The notes below the pieces were generated by a model that saw only the letters and a program-made list of their open reading frames with translations, was not told where the DNA came from and did no database searches. From assembly GCA_000434635.1 (NCBI GenBank), contig HF988086.1:20924-27456 (forward strand): 6,533 nt of DNA, written 5' to 3'. Position numbers and translations under genes: made by a program. Positions 1 to 6,491 of this stretch are shown piece after piece (positions within the stretch are counted from its first letter, which is position 1; each line of letters begins with the position of its first letter). The DNA is from Firmicutes bacterium CAG:110 (GTDB lineage Bacteria > Bacillota > Clostridia > Oscillospirales > Oscillospiraceae).

Positions 1-19
1 CAAGTGCTTCATGCACTTG
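1..19 (-). terminator. Possible terminator hairpin downstream of the repeat-protein gene (cut by window edge)
   Basis: A perfect 7-bp inverted repeat, CAAGTGC (1-7) and GCACTTG (13-19), encloses the loop TTCAT. It lies 15 nt past the TAA stop (35-37) of the minus-strand repeat-protein gene, where an intrinsic terminator would be expected. Any T tract would fall outside the window, so termination is inferred from position and symmetry only. Confidence 0.4.
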
Positions 20-34
20 CCCGCCTGCAATTAT

Positions 35-433
35 TTACGCTTTCACGAGAATATCGCTTATATCGGTCTGCTGTCCGCCTGCGGTAAAGGCTGCCGTCTT
101 GCCGTCGTGGGTGAGCTTGTAGGTTTCCCCCGCCGCGCCCTTTTCCAGCAAATCAGCGAGCCGGAACGCGGAGGTCGCATCCTTGGTGACAAAGACGATC
201 TTCTCCACGCCCTGCGCCTTGAGGGTGCCGATGCCGCTGAGCTTTCCCGTCAGCACGGCAAAGTCGGCGTCAACGGTGACGGTCAGCACGCCGTCCTTCT
301 GCTCGGCCGTGTAGGCAATGTCCTTGCCGTCCTTGTCGGTCACGCGGTAGAGGGGGTTGACCAGCTTGGACTTTTTTAACCGACTTCCTACATCCAGTAT
401 GGTGTTAATCGCCCCGCACTGGTCATACCGCAC
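35..433 (-). pseudogene. C-terminal fragment of the secreted repeat protein (displaced frame)
   Basis: This is an open fragment of about 132 residues ending in TAA. A GTG codon at 433 is the first possible start, but no ribosome binding site was identified and the frame is already open upstream, so it is best read as the tail of the gene starting at 2114. It opens inside a cysteine repeat (CVRYDQCG, then GSRLKK). It then enters a distinct domain beginning PLYRVTDKDGKDIAYTAEQ and ending QTDISDILVKA. The domain holds a predicted beta-strand (GVLTVTVDADFAVL) and a segment resembling a small folded unit (VEKIVFVTKDATSAFRLADLLEKG). There is no LPXTG sorting signal and no C-terminal membrane helix, so if the whole protein were made it would be released or held by some other means. 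I do not assign a function to this domain. The fragment is separated from the fragment upstream by a frame change near 450. Confidence 0.6.
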
Positions 434-571
434 ACACTTTGCGGTTTTCGTCGATGTCCCTGCCGTCCCTGTCGGTCACGCGGTAGAGGGGGAGTTTTAA
501 CCGGCTTCCCTCATCCGGTATGGTGTGGGTTTCCCCGCACTGGTCATACCGCACACACTTTGCGGTTTTCG
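321..571 (-). repeat. Partial duplication of the cysteine-repeat/C-terminal-domain junction
   Basis: Segments 321-450 and 457-571 are diverged copies of one stretch. Both encode CVRYDQCG, then GSRLK, then PLYRVTDxDGxDI. The alignment offset is 136 nt at one end and 121 nt at the other, because the right copy lacks 15 nt (SKLVN region). Both offsets are one more than a multiple of three, so the copies lie in different frames. The six bases 451-456 between the copies form the junction. Confidence 0.8.
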
Positions 572-590
572 TGCCGTCGCGCGCATACCG
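423..590 (-). pseudogene. Short internal fragment of the repeat protein between two frame breaks
   Basis: In this frame the readable repeat sequence starts near 578 with DGTKTAKCVRYDQCG, continues through THTIPDEGSRLK and reaches PLYRVTDRDGRDID near 457. The last part is a diverged copy of the start of the C-terminal domain. Instead of continuing into that domain it runs back into a cysteine repeat in the wrong frame and stops after about 10 residues. The fragment has no plausible start or ribosome binding site of its own. It is interpretable only as a remnant of the gene starting at 2114, lying between a 46-nt deletion (near 580) and a partial duplication (near 450). Confidence 0.6.
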
Positions 591-1102
591 AGCCTGCTGC
601 CCACATCCGTTACCGTGTTCGTTTCCGTGCATCCACCTGTGCCGTAGCGGACACACTTTGCCGTCTTGGTTCCGTCCTGTTCGCAGGTGGCATTGTTGTC
701 AAAAACATACGCCTCCTCGTCAAAGCTATGACCCAGCATACTTCCGGTATCCACAACCGTATCTTTTTCCGTGCAGCCACCCCTGCCGTAGCGCACGCAC
801 CTTATCGTCTTGGTGCCGTCCTGTTCGCAGGTGGCGTTGTTGTCGGAAACATACGCCTGCCCTGCAAAGCTGTGGTTCAGGGCGGGGATATCCTCGGTTC
901 TTGTATGGGTGGAGCTGGTGCAGGTGTAAGTCCTAACCCCCTTTCCCGTGCAGGTGGCGGGCGTCGTCACCCTGCCGCTGTCCCATACAAAGTCTCCGGT
1001 GGGGTTGGTGACCGTTTTGTTGGGAGTTCCCGACATGGGTTTGCGGGGCGCGTAATATTCGATTTTTCCGCCGGGGTTCAGCGCGCAAATATCCGGCTCC
1101 AC
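497..1102 (-). pseudogene. Middle fragment of the repeat protein: cysteine repeats (displaced frame)
   Basis: This open frame carries sequence that clearly continues the gene at 933-2114 but is shifted by one base relative to it. It begins with a second copy of the EPDIC..GKIEYYAP segment, followed by WDSGRVTTPATC and KGVRTYTCTSS. Two 48-residue repeats follow: HSFAGQAYVSDNNATCEQDG and onward to GSMLG, then HSFDEEAYVFDNNATCEQDG and onward to GSRLG. Each has the spacing ATC-x-G-x-C plus a further Cys (GGC). Meaningful sequence ends at the Gly codon 587-589; the rest of the frame down to 497 is out-of-frame translation. The ATC-x-G-x-C-x-LGHSF pattern is a familiar extracellular repeat in gut Firmicute surface proteins (family knowledge). 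The in-frame ATG at 1102 has no evident ribosome binding site, so independent expression is unlikely. Confidence 0.6.
587..874 (-). repeat. Two 144-nt (48-residue) cysteine repeats in tandem
   Basis: Units 731-874 and 587-730 each encode 48 residues running from HSF to LG, with NNATCEQDGTKT, CVRYG and GGCTE in the same places. They differ at 12 of 48 residues by hand count. The 144-nt period keeps the frame. A third, shortened unit follows at about 457-586. Confidence 0.85.
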
Positions 1103-1349
1103 CTCTGCGCCGTTGGTGCCATATGGAGCTGGTGCAGGTGTAAGTCCTAACTCCCTTTTCCGTGCAGGTGGCGGGCTTCGTCACCGTGCCACTGTTCCAT
1201 ACATGGTCTCCGGTGGGATTGGCGACCGTTTTGCTGGGAGTTCCCGTCTTGTCACTGCCGGGGGCGTAATATTCGATTTTTCCACTGGGGTTCAGCTCGC
1301 AAATATCCGGCTCCACCTCTGCGCCGTTGGGGCCGCCGTGGTTGCCATA
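910..1349 (-). repeat. Two-copy tandem repeat, 226-nt and 214-nt units
   Basis: Unit B (1124-1349) and unit A (910-1123) lie head to tail. Both run from GCCATA at their right end to TGGAGCTGGTGCAGG at their left end. They align with a constant 214-nt offset over most of their length; unit A lacks 12 nt near its GCCATA end. The encoded 66-residue segments, AEVEPDIC to CTSS, differ at 14 positions by hand count, so the copies are well diverged. Because 226 and 214 are both one more than a multiple of three, the second copy falls out of frame. Confidence 0.85.
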
Positions 1350-2114
1350 CTTGCCGCCGTTGCCGATGCCTGCGCCCGCTCCGTAATGTTTGTCTTTAAC
1401 GCCGCCCTGCACCTTCAGCTTCGCATCGCCGGAAACGGTGATATTATTTCCATCTCCATAACAGCCGCCGCCGATGCCTGCGCCTGTTACGCCGCCGATG
1501 GCATTGACCTCGCCGCCGGAGATGGTAATGTCCTTGCCGATGCGGTAGTTGCCGCCGCCGATGCCTGCGCCTCTTCTGCCGCCGGTGGCCTTGACCTTGC
1601 CGCCGGTGATGGTGATGTCGCTGCCATTTTCATAGTAGCCGCCACCGATGCCTGCGCCGTACTTGCCGCCCTCTGCGGTCAGCTTGCCGTCCTTGTTCTC
1701 GTCCCCAATGGTCAGGCTGCCGCCGTTGTTCTTTTCAAGGCCGGCATGCTCATAGCCACTCCTGAGCGTGCTTCCGCCGTTCAGCTCGATGCTGACATTG
1801 CCCTCGCCGGTGGTGGAAACGGCGGCCTTGCCCTTATCGCGCACGTCGATGTTCACACCGGAGAGGGTGACGTTTGCGGTCTGATCATTCTCCGCATTGA
1901 TGGTGACGGTGTTTTCCGTCGAGCTTCCCTTAATGACGGGAGCGTTGTCCTCCACAGCGGCTCCGCCGCCCTGGGACACCGTCTGGCCGCTGTCTCCGGC
2001 GCTGACGGTAATGTCGCCGTCCTCCAGATACCATTCCGCCGCAAACGCGGTCACAGACAGGTTCGCGACCAGCAGCAGCGCGATGATCGCGGAAATCAGT
2101 CTTCTCATTTTCAT
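933..2114 (-). CDS. Secreted glycine-rich repeat protein, N-terminal readable part (gene broken downstream)
   Basis: The start chosen is ATG at 2114 (MKMRRLISAI), 12 nt after AAAGGAG (2127-2133). An upstream in-frame ATG at 2228 lies inside the promoter -10 and is excluded. The open frame gives 393 residues. Residues 1-25 form a classic signal peptide: MKMRR, a hydrophobic core, and AFA before AEWYLEDG. Residues 60-145 are Thr/Asn/Gly-rich with short alternating strands. Residues 150-250 carry three or four GAGIGGG repeats of about 29 residues (GAGIGGGYY, GAGIGGGNY, GAGIGGGCY, GAGIG), each followed by DITI(T/S)GG-like strands. This pattern suggests a parallel beta-helix or beta-solenoid. EPDICELNPSGKIEYYAP (about 268-285) and the first cysteine repeat, ATCTEKGVRTYTC (about 315-327), follow. 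After CTSS the reading becomes an out-of-frame arginine-rich tail and ends at TAG 933-935, so the natural protein, about 690 codons, is broken. The likely role is extracellular or cell-surface, perhaps glycan binding or adhesion; this is inference, with no catalytic motif seen. Confidence 0.75.
   Translation of the reverse strand: MKMRRLISAIIALLLVANLSVTAFAAEWYLEDGDITVSAGDSGQTVSQGGGAAVEDNAPVIKGSSTENTVTINAENDQTANVTLSGVNIDVRDKGKAAVSTTGEGNVSIELNGGSTLRSGYEHAGLEKNNGGSLTIGDENKDGKLTAEGGKYGAGIGGGYYENGSDITITGGKVKATGGRRGAGIGGGNYRIGKDITISGGEVNAIGGVTGAGIGGGCYGDGNNITVSGDAKLKVQGGVKDKHYGAGAGIGNGGKYGNHGGPNGAEVEPDICELNPSGKIEYYAPGSDKTGTPSKTVANPTGDHVWNSGTVTKPATCTEKGVRTYTCTSSIWHQRRRGGAGYLRAEPRRKNRILRAPQTHVGNSQQNGHQPHRRLCMGQRQGDDARHLHGKGG
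1365..1658 (-). repeat. GAGIGGG-coding repeats, 87-nt period
   Basis: The plus-strand motif GATGCCTGCGCC occurs at 1365, 1473, 1560 and 1647, with spacings of 108, 87 and 87 nt. On the minus strand it encodes the GAGIGGG cores of the 29-residue glycine-rich repeats. All spacings are multiples of three, so this block is in frame, unlike the cysteine-repeat block downstream. Confidence 0.85.
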
Positions 2115-2221
2115 TGGATGTACGTTCTCCTTTCTCGTCCTGACCCGTACCCGTCGGGCAGACAGTCGGGGATTGCATCGGGGTACCCCATTGTGAACTT
2201 TCCGAAGGCTATTCGGTGCAT
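2115..2221 (-). promoter_or_regulatory. 5' leader of the repeat-protein gene, possible structured region
   Basis: The roughly 107-nt predicted leader contains a 10-bp palindrome, GGGGTACCCC (2180-2189). It also holds a 12-nt-spaced direct repeat, GTCGGG, at 2153-2158 and 2165-2170 (plus strand). The ribosome binding site AAAGGAG is at 2127-2133. I could not match the leader to a known riboswitch class. The palindrome and repeat could be a protein-binding site or an mRNA fold, and no function is claimed. Confidence 0.3.
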
Positions 2222-2227
2222 GTACCA

Positions 2228-2256
2228 ATGATAACAGATAAAGCCTTTCCTGTCAA
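2228..2256 (-). promoter_or_regulatory. SigA promoter for the secreted repeat-protein gene
   Basis: On the minus strand TTGACA (2251-2256) and TATCAT (2228-2233) are separated by 17 nt. This is a perfect -35 and a 5/6 -10. Transcription would start near 2221, leaving a leader of about 107 nt before ATG 2114. A strong promoter in front of a broken gene suggests the damage is recent, or that the truncated product is still made. Confidence 0.8.
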
Positions 2257-2295
2257 GCATCCTCCCGGCGGACATTTTTTGCCCCGTCTGTGCCG

Positions 2296-2324
2296 TTGAC
2301 TAAACCGTCAGGCTATGCTATAAT
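2296..2324 (+). promoter_or_regulatory. Near-consensus SigA promoter with extended -10 for the GNAT gene
   Basis: TTGACT (2296-2301) and TATAAT (2319-2324) are 17 nt apart, with TGC directly before the -10 (extended -10). The -35 matches 5/6 and the -10 6/6. The start of transcription should be near 2331, about 56 nt before the ATG at 2387. It stands back to back with the promoter at 2228-2256. Confidence 0.85.
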
Positions 2325-2339
2325 GCCGCTCAAACAGCA

Positions 2340-2359
2340 CGGCAAACGTCGATTTGCCG
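2340..2359 (+). promoter_or_regulatory. Small inverted repeat in the GNAT leader
   Basis: CGGCAAA (2340-2346) pairs with TTTGCCG (2353-2359) around the 6-nt loop CGTCGA. It lies between the predicted transcription start (about 2331) and the ribosome binding site GAGGGG (2372-2377). It could be an mRNA hairpin or an operator just downstream of the promoter; the sequence alone does not decide. Confidence 0.35.
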
Positions 2360-2386
2360 CCATATAAGAAAGAGGGGTCATCCTTG

Positions 2387-2911
2387 ATGAATGTACGGAA
2401 AGCACAAAAAGCTGACATTGACAGCATCGAAAAAATCTACGACCGCATTCATGACAGCGAGGAACAGGGGCTTTCCACCATCGGCTGGATTCGCGGCGTC
2501 TACCCCACCCGAAAAACGGCGGAAGCCGCTCTGGAGCGAGGCGATCTGTTCGTCATGTTGGATGACGGAAATGTAGTTGCCGCCGCCGTCATCAACCAGA
2601 CGCAGGTGTACGAGTACAAAGACGCAGCATGGAAGCACGCCGCGGAAGACCGCGAGGTCATGGTGCTGCACTGCCTTGTGGTTGACCCTCTGGAGGGCGG
2701 CAAGGGATATGGCCGCGCTTTCGTCGCATACTATGAGGATTACGCAAAACAGCACGGCTGCCCCGCTCTGCGCATGGACACCAACGTGAAAAATAAGCGG
2801 GCGCGAAAGCTGTACCACACGCTGGGATACGAGGAAGTCGGCATCGTAAAGTGCGTCTTCAACGGCATTCCCAATGTGCAGCTTGTGTGTCTGGAAAAAT
2901 ATCTGGGATAA
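2387..2911 (+). CDS. GNAT family N-acetyltransferase
   Basis: The 174-residue product (MNVRKAQKADIDSIEKIYDR) has the length and layout of a single-domain GNAT enzyme, which moves an acetyl group from acetyl-CoA to an amine. The ATG at 2387 is preferred because GAGGGG (2372-2377) sits 9 nt before it; an in-frame TTG at 2354 would overlap the leader hairpin. The N-terminal half (residues 3-50) fits the usual alpha1-alpha2 region, and GDLFVMLDDGNVVAAAVI (52-69) the beta2-beta3 hairpin. Motif A is VLHCLVVDPLEGGKGYGRAF (93-112); its G-G-K-G-Y-G loop is the acetyl-CoA pyrophosphate-binding signature (R/Q-x-x-G-x-G/A) with a diverged first position. Motif B is near ARKLYHTLGYEEVG. There is no signal peptide or membrane helix, so it is cytoplasmic. 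The substrate cannot be told: small molecule, peptide and protein N-termini all remain possible. The gene is monocistronic, with its own strong promoter and a terminator immediately after the stop. Confidence 0.9.
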   Translation: MNVRKAQKADIDSIEKIYDRIHDSEEQGLSTIGWIRGVYPTRKTAEAALERGDLFVMLDDGNVVAAAVINQTQVYEYKDAAWKHAAEDREVMVLHCLVVDPLEGGKGYGRAFVAYYEDYAKQHGCPALRMDTNVKNKRARKLYHTLGYEEVGIVKCVFNGIPNVQLVCLEKYLG

Positions 2912-2912
2912 G

Positions 2913-2963
2913 AAAAAGCTCCCTTCCGACGGTCTTTCACCTGTCGGAGGGGAGCCTGTTTTT
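2913..2963. terminator. Bidirectional intrinsic terminator between convergent genes
   Basis: GCTCCCTTCCGAC (2918-2930) pairs with GTCGGAGGGGAGC (2943-2955) as a 13-bp stem with one G-U pair and a 12-nt loop. On the plus strand it is followed by CTGTTTTTA (2956-2964). On the minus strand the A run 2913-2917 becomes TTTTT after the stem. It sits 1 nt past the GNAT stop and overlaps the end of the convergent LtaS-like gene, so it can serve both. Confidence 0.9.
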
Positions 2964-4881
2964 AGTTTGCCGCTGTGTTGTCCTTATAGTAGTCCGTGTC
3001 CAGAATCAGATTGTTGATCCGCACGAACTGCTGCACCTTTTGGGCCATTGCGTCAAGGGTTTCGCTGCTGGCCTCCGCTTCACCGCCGGTGATGCTGAGA
3101 ACACGCTTTGTCCCCGCGTCGTAGGCGATATCTCCGGATATCCAGCTGCCGTCGGAGAACAGCGCGTAGCCCTCATAGGTGGGGTCAAAGGCGTCCCGGC
3201 CTATGTAATCATAGGGGCTGTCCACGCCCAGAAGATTCAGCATCGTGGGCAGGAGGTCAGAGGTGTTCAGCGTCTTGTCCACCTTCATGGGCTGCAAATC
3301 CGCGCTCCAGATGAAGCAGGGCGTCTTTTCCAGCAGCAAGGCGTCGTCCACCCCGGAAAGGGCGTACAGGGACGCTTCGTCCTTGTAGCCGTAGGTGTAG
3401 TGGTCGGTAACGCCAATGATGACGGTGTTGTCAAGCTGCCCCTTGTCCTCCAGCTCCTGAAGCAGCCGGGCAAAAAGATCATCCACCAGCTTGGCCTTGA
3501 GATAGGCGCAGTCCGTCTCCTCGTTGCCTGTAAGCCCCCGGAACTCCGGGTACTTTTTCAGCGCCCAATAGCTCAGAACCTCATTGTACTTGTAGCTCAG
3601 ATGGGCAGAACGGGTGATGATGAAGTTCAGGGTCGGCTGTCCCTCCCGGAAGAATTCGGCATTCAGACCGGGATTGTCAAACAGCAGCTGATCGTCATAC
3701 AGAAGGTCTTCCTCGTCCGCGCCGATGTAGTCCCCGTAGCAGACGTATTCCGAATACCCCATGGCGGGAGAGAACACGCCGCGGCTGTAGAAGCTGGGAT
3801 CGTTATAGTGGAAGGTCTTGGCGGAATATCCCTCCTGCGTCAGCAGGCTGGCGAGGGACTGGCGGTAGGTGTTCGTGATGTAGTCGAAAGCATAGCCGCC
3901 CTGACTGCTCAGGAACGAGCCGGTATTCACGCAGAACTCCGAATTGAAGGTGCGGATGCCGCCGTAGCCCGGCGTGTAGAAGTGGGTGAAAGAAATGCCC
4001 TCGGACATGAGCCGTTCCAGCGTGGGGGTGTACTCCCCGATCATCCAGTCATCCATAGACTCCATGAGCACCAGAACCACGTTTTTCCCTTCCAGCAGGC
4101 CGGTCATTTTGTTGTCGCCGCCCACAGTCCGGTTGGCAAAATAGGCGTTGATCTCCGCTTTCCCTGCCTTCTGCGCCGCGGCGTAGCTTGGCGTCAGGGG
4201 GTAGATGCCGTTTTTGTAGATGTCCTTTTCCAGCGTCTGGTACAGGCCGCAGACCTGATACAGCCGGTGGGCATTGAACATATTGTCGTAGGCCGCCTCA
4301 GCGGACTGGACTCTGCCGTAGTCGGAGGAGGCGTATCGGATGTCGCCGTCCTGCACAAACACCGCCTGCGGCAGGCAGGCCGCTCCTACCGACGCGGCGA
4401 TGACCACCGCCGCAGCCGCGATTCCGGTTGAACATTTCTGCTTCCACCTTGGGAATTTCGCCAGAATCACGATACCCTGCACCGCCAGCGCCGCCAGTCC
4501 CAGCCACCAGCCCATGGGGTAGCTCAGCAGGACGGAAAAATAGTCCGACCCCTCAGACGCATAGCGGAAATCCGACAGCCACATCATCTCGGAAAACAGA
4601 TAAAAATACCCTGTCTGCACAGCGGCGTAGATTGCGGCGACGAAATACAAAATACCGTACACCACTCTCCCCGCCTTGGCCGGGAACAGCCTGACAAAGC
4701 CGCTTAAGATTGCCGCCCACAAAGCGCCGAAAGCCAGCGGCCAGAGCTGCGCCAACCGGAACTCCTCCGTGTTCAGGGATAAAAAGAGAAAGGCAAACAC
4801 TTCCACCAGAAAGAAGGACAGCGGCAGGAAAAGAAAATGTATACGCCGCCGTGTTTTTTGTTTGCCCGAGGTCATGCCCAC
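2962..4881 (-). CDS. LtaS/MdoB-type membrane phosphoglycerol transferase (alkaline phosphatase superfamily)
   Basis: The 639-residue product has the layout of lipoteichoic acid synthase-like proteins: five predicted membrane helices (about residues 13-36, 43-66, 72-95, 116-143, 152-172), a linker, then an extracellular sulfatase-fold domain (about 262-560). Visible matches to LtaS active-site features are NVVLVLMESMDD with E274 (metal ligand), GIRTFNSEF with T311 (nucleophile), DPSFYSR with R367, SAHLSY with H427, and VTDHYTYG with D493 and H494 (metal ligands). These enzymes take glycerol phosphate from phosphatidylglycerol and add it to a glycolipid-anchored polymer or another acceptor on the outer membrane face; the acceptor here is unknown. 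The start is GTG at 4881, 10 nt after GAGGAG (4892-4897). The in-frame ATG at 4875 would be 16 nt away, and an ATG at 4888 is out of frame. The gene is alone, with its own promoter and the shared terminator. No glycolipid synthase or teichoic acid gene is next to it, so classical LTA synthesis is likely but not proven. Confidence 0.88.
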   Translation of the reverse strand: MGMTSGKQKTRRRIHFLFLPLSFFLVEVFAFLFLSLNTEEFRLAQLWPLAFGALWAAILSGFVRLFPAKAGRVVYGILYFVAAIYAAVQTGYFYLFSEMMWLSDFRYASEGSDYFSVLLSYPMGWWLGLAALAVQGIVILAKFPRWKQKCSTGIAAAAVVIAASVGAACLPQAVFVQDGDIRYASSDYGRVQSAEAAYDNMFNAHRLYQVCGLYQTLEKDIYKNGIYPLTPSYAAAQKAGKAEINAYFANRTVGGDNKMTGLLEGKNVVLVLMESMDDWMIGEYTPTLERLMSEGISFTHFYTPGYGGIRTFNSEFCVNTGSFLSSQGGYAFDYITNTYRQSLASLLTQEGYSAKTFHYNDPSFYSRGVFSPAMGYSEYVCYGDYIGADEEDLLYDDQLLFDNPGLNAEFFREGQPTLNFIITRSAHLSYKYNEVLSYWALKKYPEFRGLTGNEETDCAYLKAKLVDDLFARLLQELEDKGQLDNTVIIGVTDHYTYGYKDEASLYALSGVDDALLLEKTPCFIWSADLQPMKVDKTLNTSDLLPTMLNLLGVDSPYDYIGRDAFDPTYEGYALFSDGSWISGDIAYDAGTKRVLSITGGEAEASSETLDAMAQKVQQFVRINNLILDTDYYKDNTAAN

Positions 4882-4913
4882 GAATCATCCGCTCCTCTAT
4901 CGAAACTCATGGT

Positions 4914-4942
4914 ATTGTATCACAAAATGCCGCAAATGTACA
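4914..4942 (-). promoter_or_regulatory. Predicted SigA promoter for the LtaS-like gene
   Basis: On the minus strand TGTACA (4937-4942, 4/6 match to the -35) and TACAAT (4914-4919, 5/6 match to the -10) are 17 nt apart. Transcription would start near 4907, giving a leader of about 26 nt that contains the GAGGAG ribosome binding site at 4892-4897. The -35 is palindromic and only moderate. Confidence 0.55.
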
Positions 4943-4991
4943 CTTAAGAATTCCTTGTATCGATATTTTTCACAAAAAATTTATTTTCCTC

Positions 4992-5020
4992 TTGTAAAAT
5001 CTTCCTAATTGACGTATACT
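4992..5020 (+). promoter_or_regulatory. Predicted SigA promoter for asnS
   Basis: TTGTAA (4992-4997) and TATACT (5015-5020) are 17 nt apart. This places the start near 5027 and a leader of about 73 nt before asnS. A nearby TTGACG (5009-5014) has no good -10 at the right distance. A second TATACT at 5069-5074 has only a weak -35 (ATTGCT, 5046-5051) and would leave about 20 nt of leader; it is a less likely alternative. Confidence 0.55.
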
Positions 5021-5032
5021 TAATGCGACTTC

Positions 5033-5066
5033 GAAGAAATCGGCGATTGCTTTCGGTGATTTCTTC
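5033..5066 (+). promoter_or_regulatory. Long hairpin in the asnS leader
   Basis: GAAGAAATC (5033-5041) pairs perfectly with GATTTCTTC (5058-5066). Inside it a G-U pair, one mismatch and three further pairs (CGA 5044-5046 with TCG 5053-5055) leave a 6-nt loop, TTGCTT. With the predicted start near 5027, the hairpin forms the 5' end of the mRNA. It is followed by a pyrimidine-rich stretch (CTTATACTTTCTG) but no clean T run, so it is not an obvious terminator. The T-box core (AGGGTGG) typical of many clostridial aminoacyl-tRNA synthetase leaders is absent and the leader is too short for one. Confidence 0.6.
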
Positions 5067-5099
5067 CTTATACTTTCTGCGAGAAAAGAGGACACCCAT

Positions 5100-6491
<1,392 letters not shown>

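Noticed and set aside
35..1123. Programmed ribosomal frameshifting as the explanation for the frame changes
   Set aside because: The changes coincide with insertion or deletion of 46 to 226 nt of repeat sequence, and no slippery heptamer with a following structure was seen at the junctions.
910..1349. CRISPR-like or mobile-element repeats
   Set aside because: The repeats are long, diverged and protein coding, with no spacers, terminal inverted repeats or transposase.
933..2228. Longer start (ATG 2228) for the secreted protein
   Set aside because: The codon lies within the -10 element of the predicted promoter, and the extra 38 residues would precede and spoil the signal peptide.
1113..2231. 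A 372-residue open frame on the plus strand across the repeat protein
   Set aside because: It is antisense to the GAGIGGG and beta-strand coding region. Its alanine- and valine-rich periodic sequence is the mirror of the glycine repeats, and it lacks a ribosome binding site.
2851..4431. A 526-residue plus-strand open frame opposite the LtaS-like gene
   Set aside because: It overlaps the end of the GNAT gene and the terminator, shows no known domain, and is antisense to a protein with intact catalytic motifs. It is a by-product of GC-rich codon use.
4553..4888. Minus-strand ATG at 4888 close to the GAGGAG site
   Set aside because: It is out of frame with the LtaS-like protein and gives a 111-residue product overlapping the membrane-helix coding region. 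The GTG at 4881 yields the family protein.
4982..5099. T-box riboswitch upstream of asnS
   Set aside because: No AGGGTGG core, and the leader from the predicted promoter is too short for the specifier and antiterminator domains.
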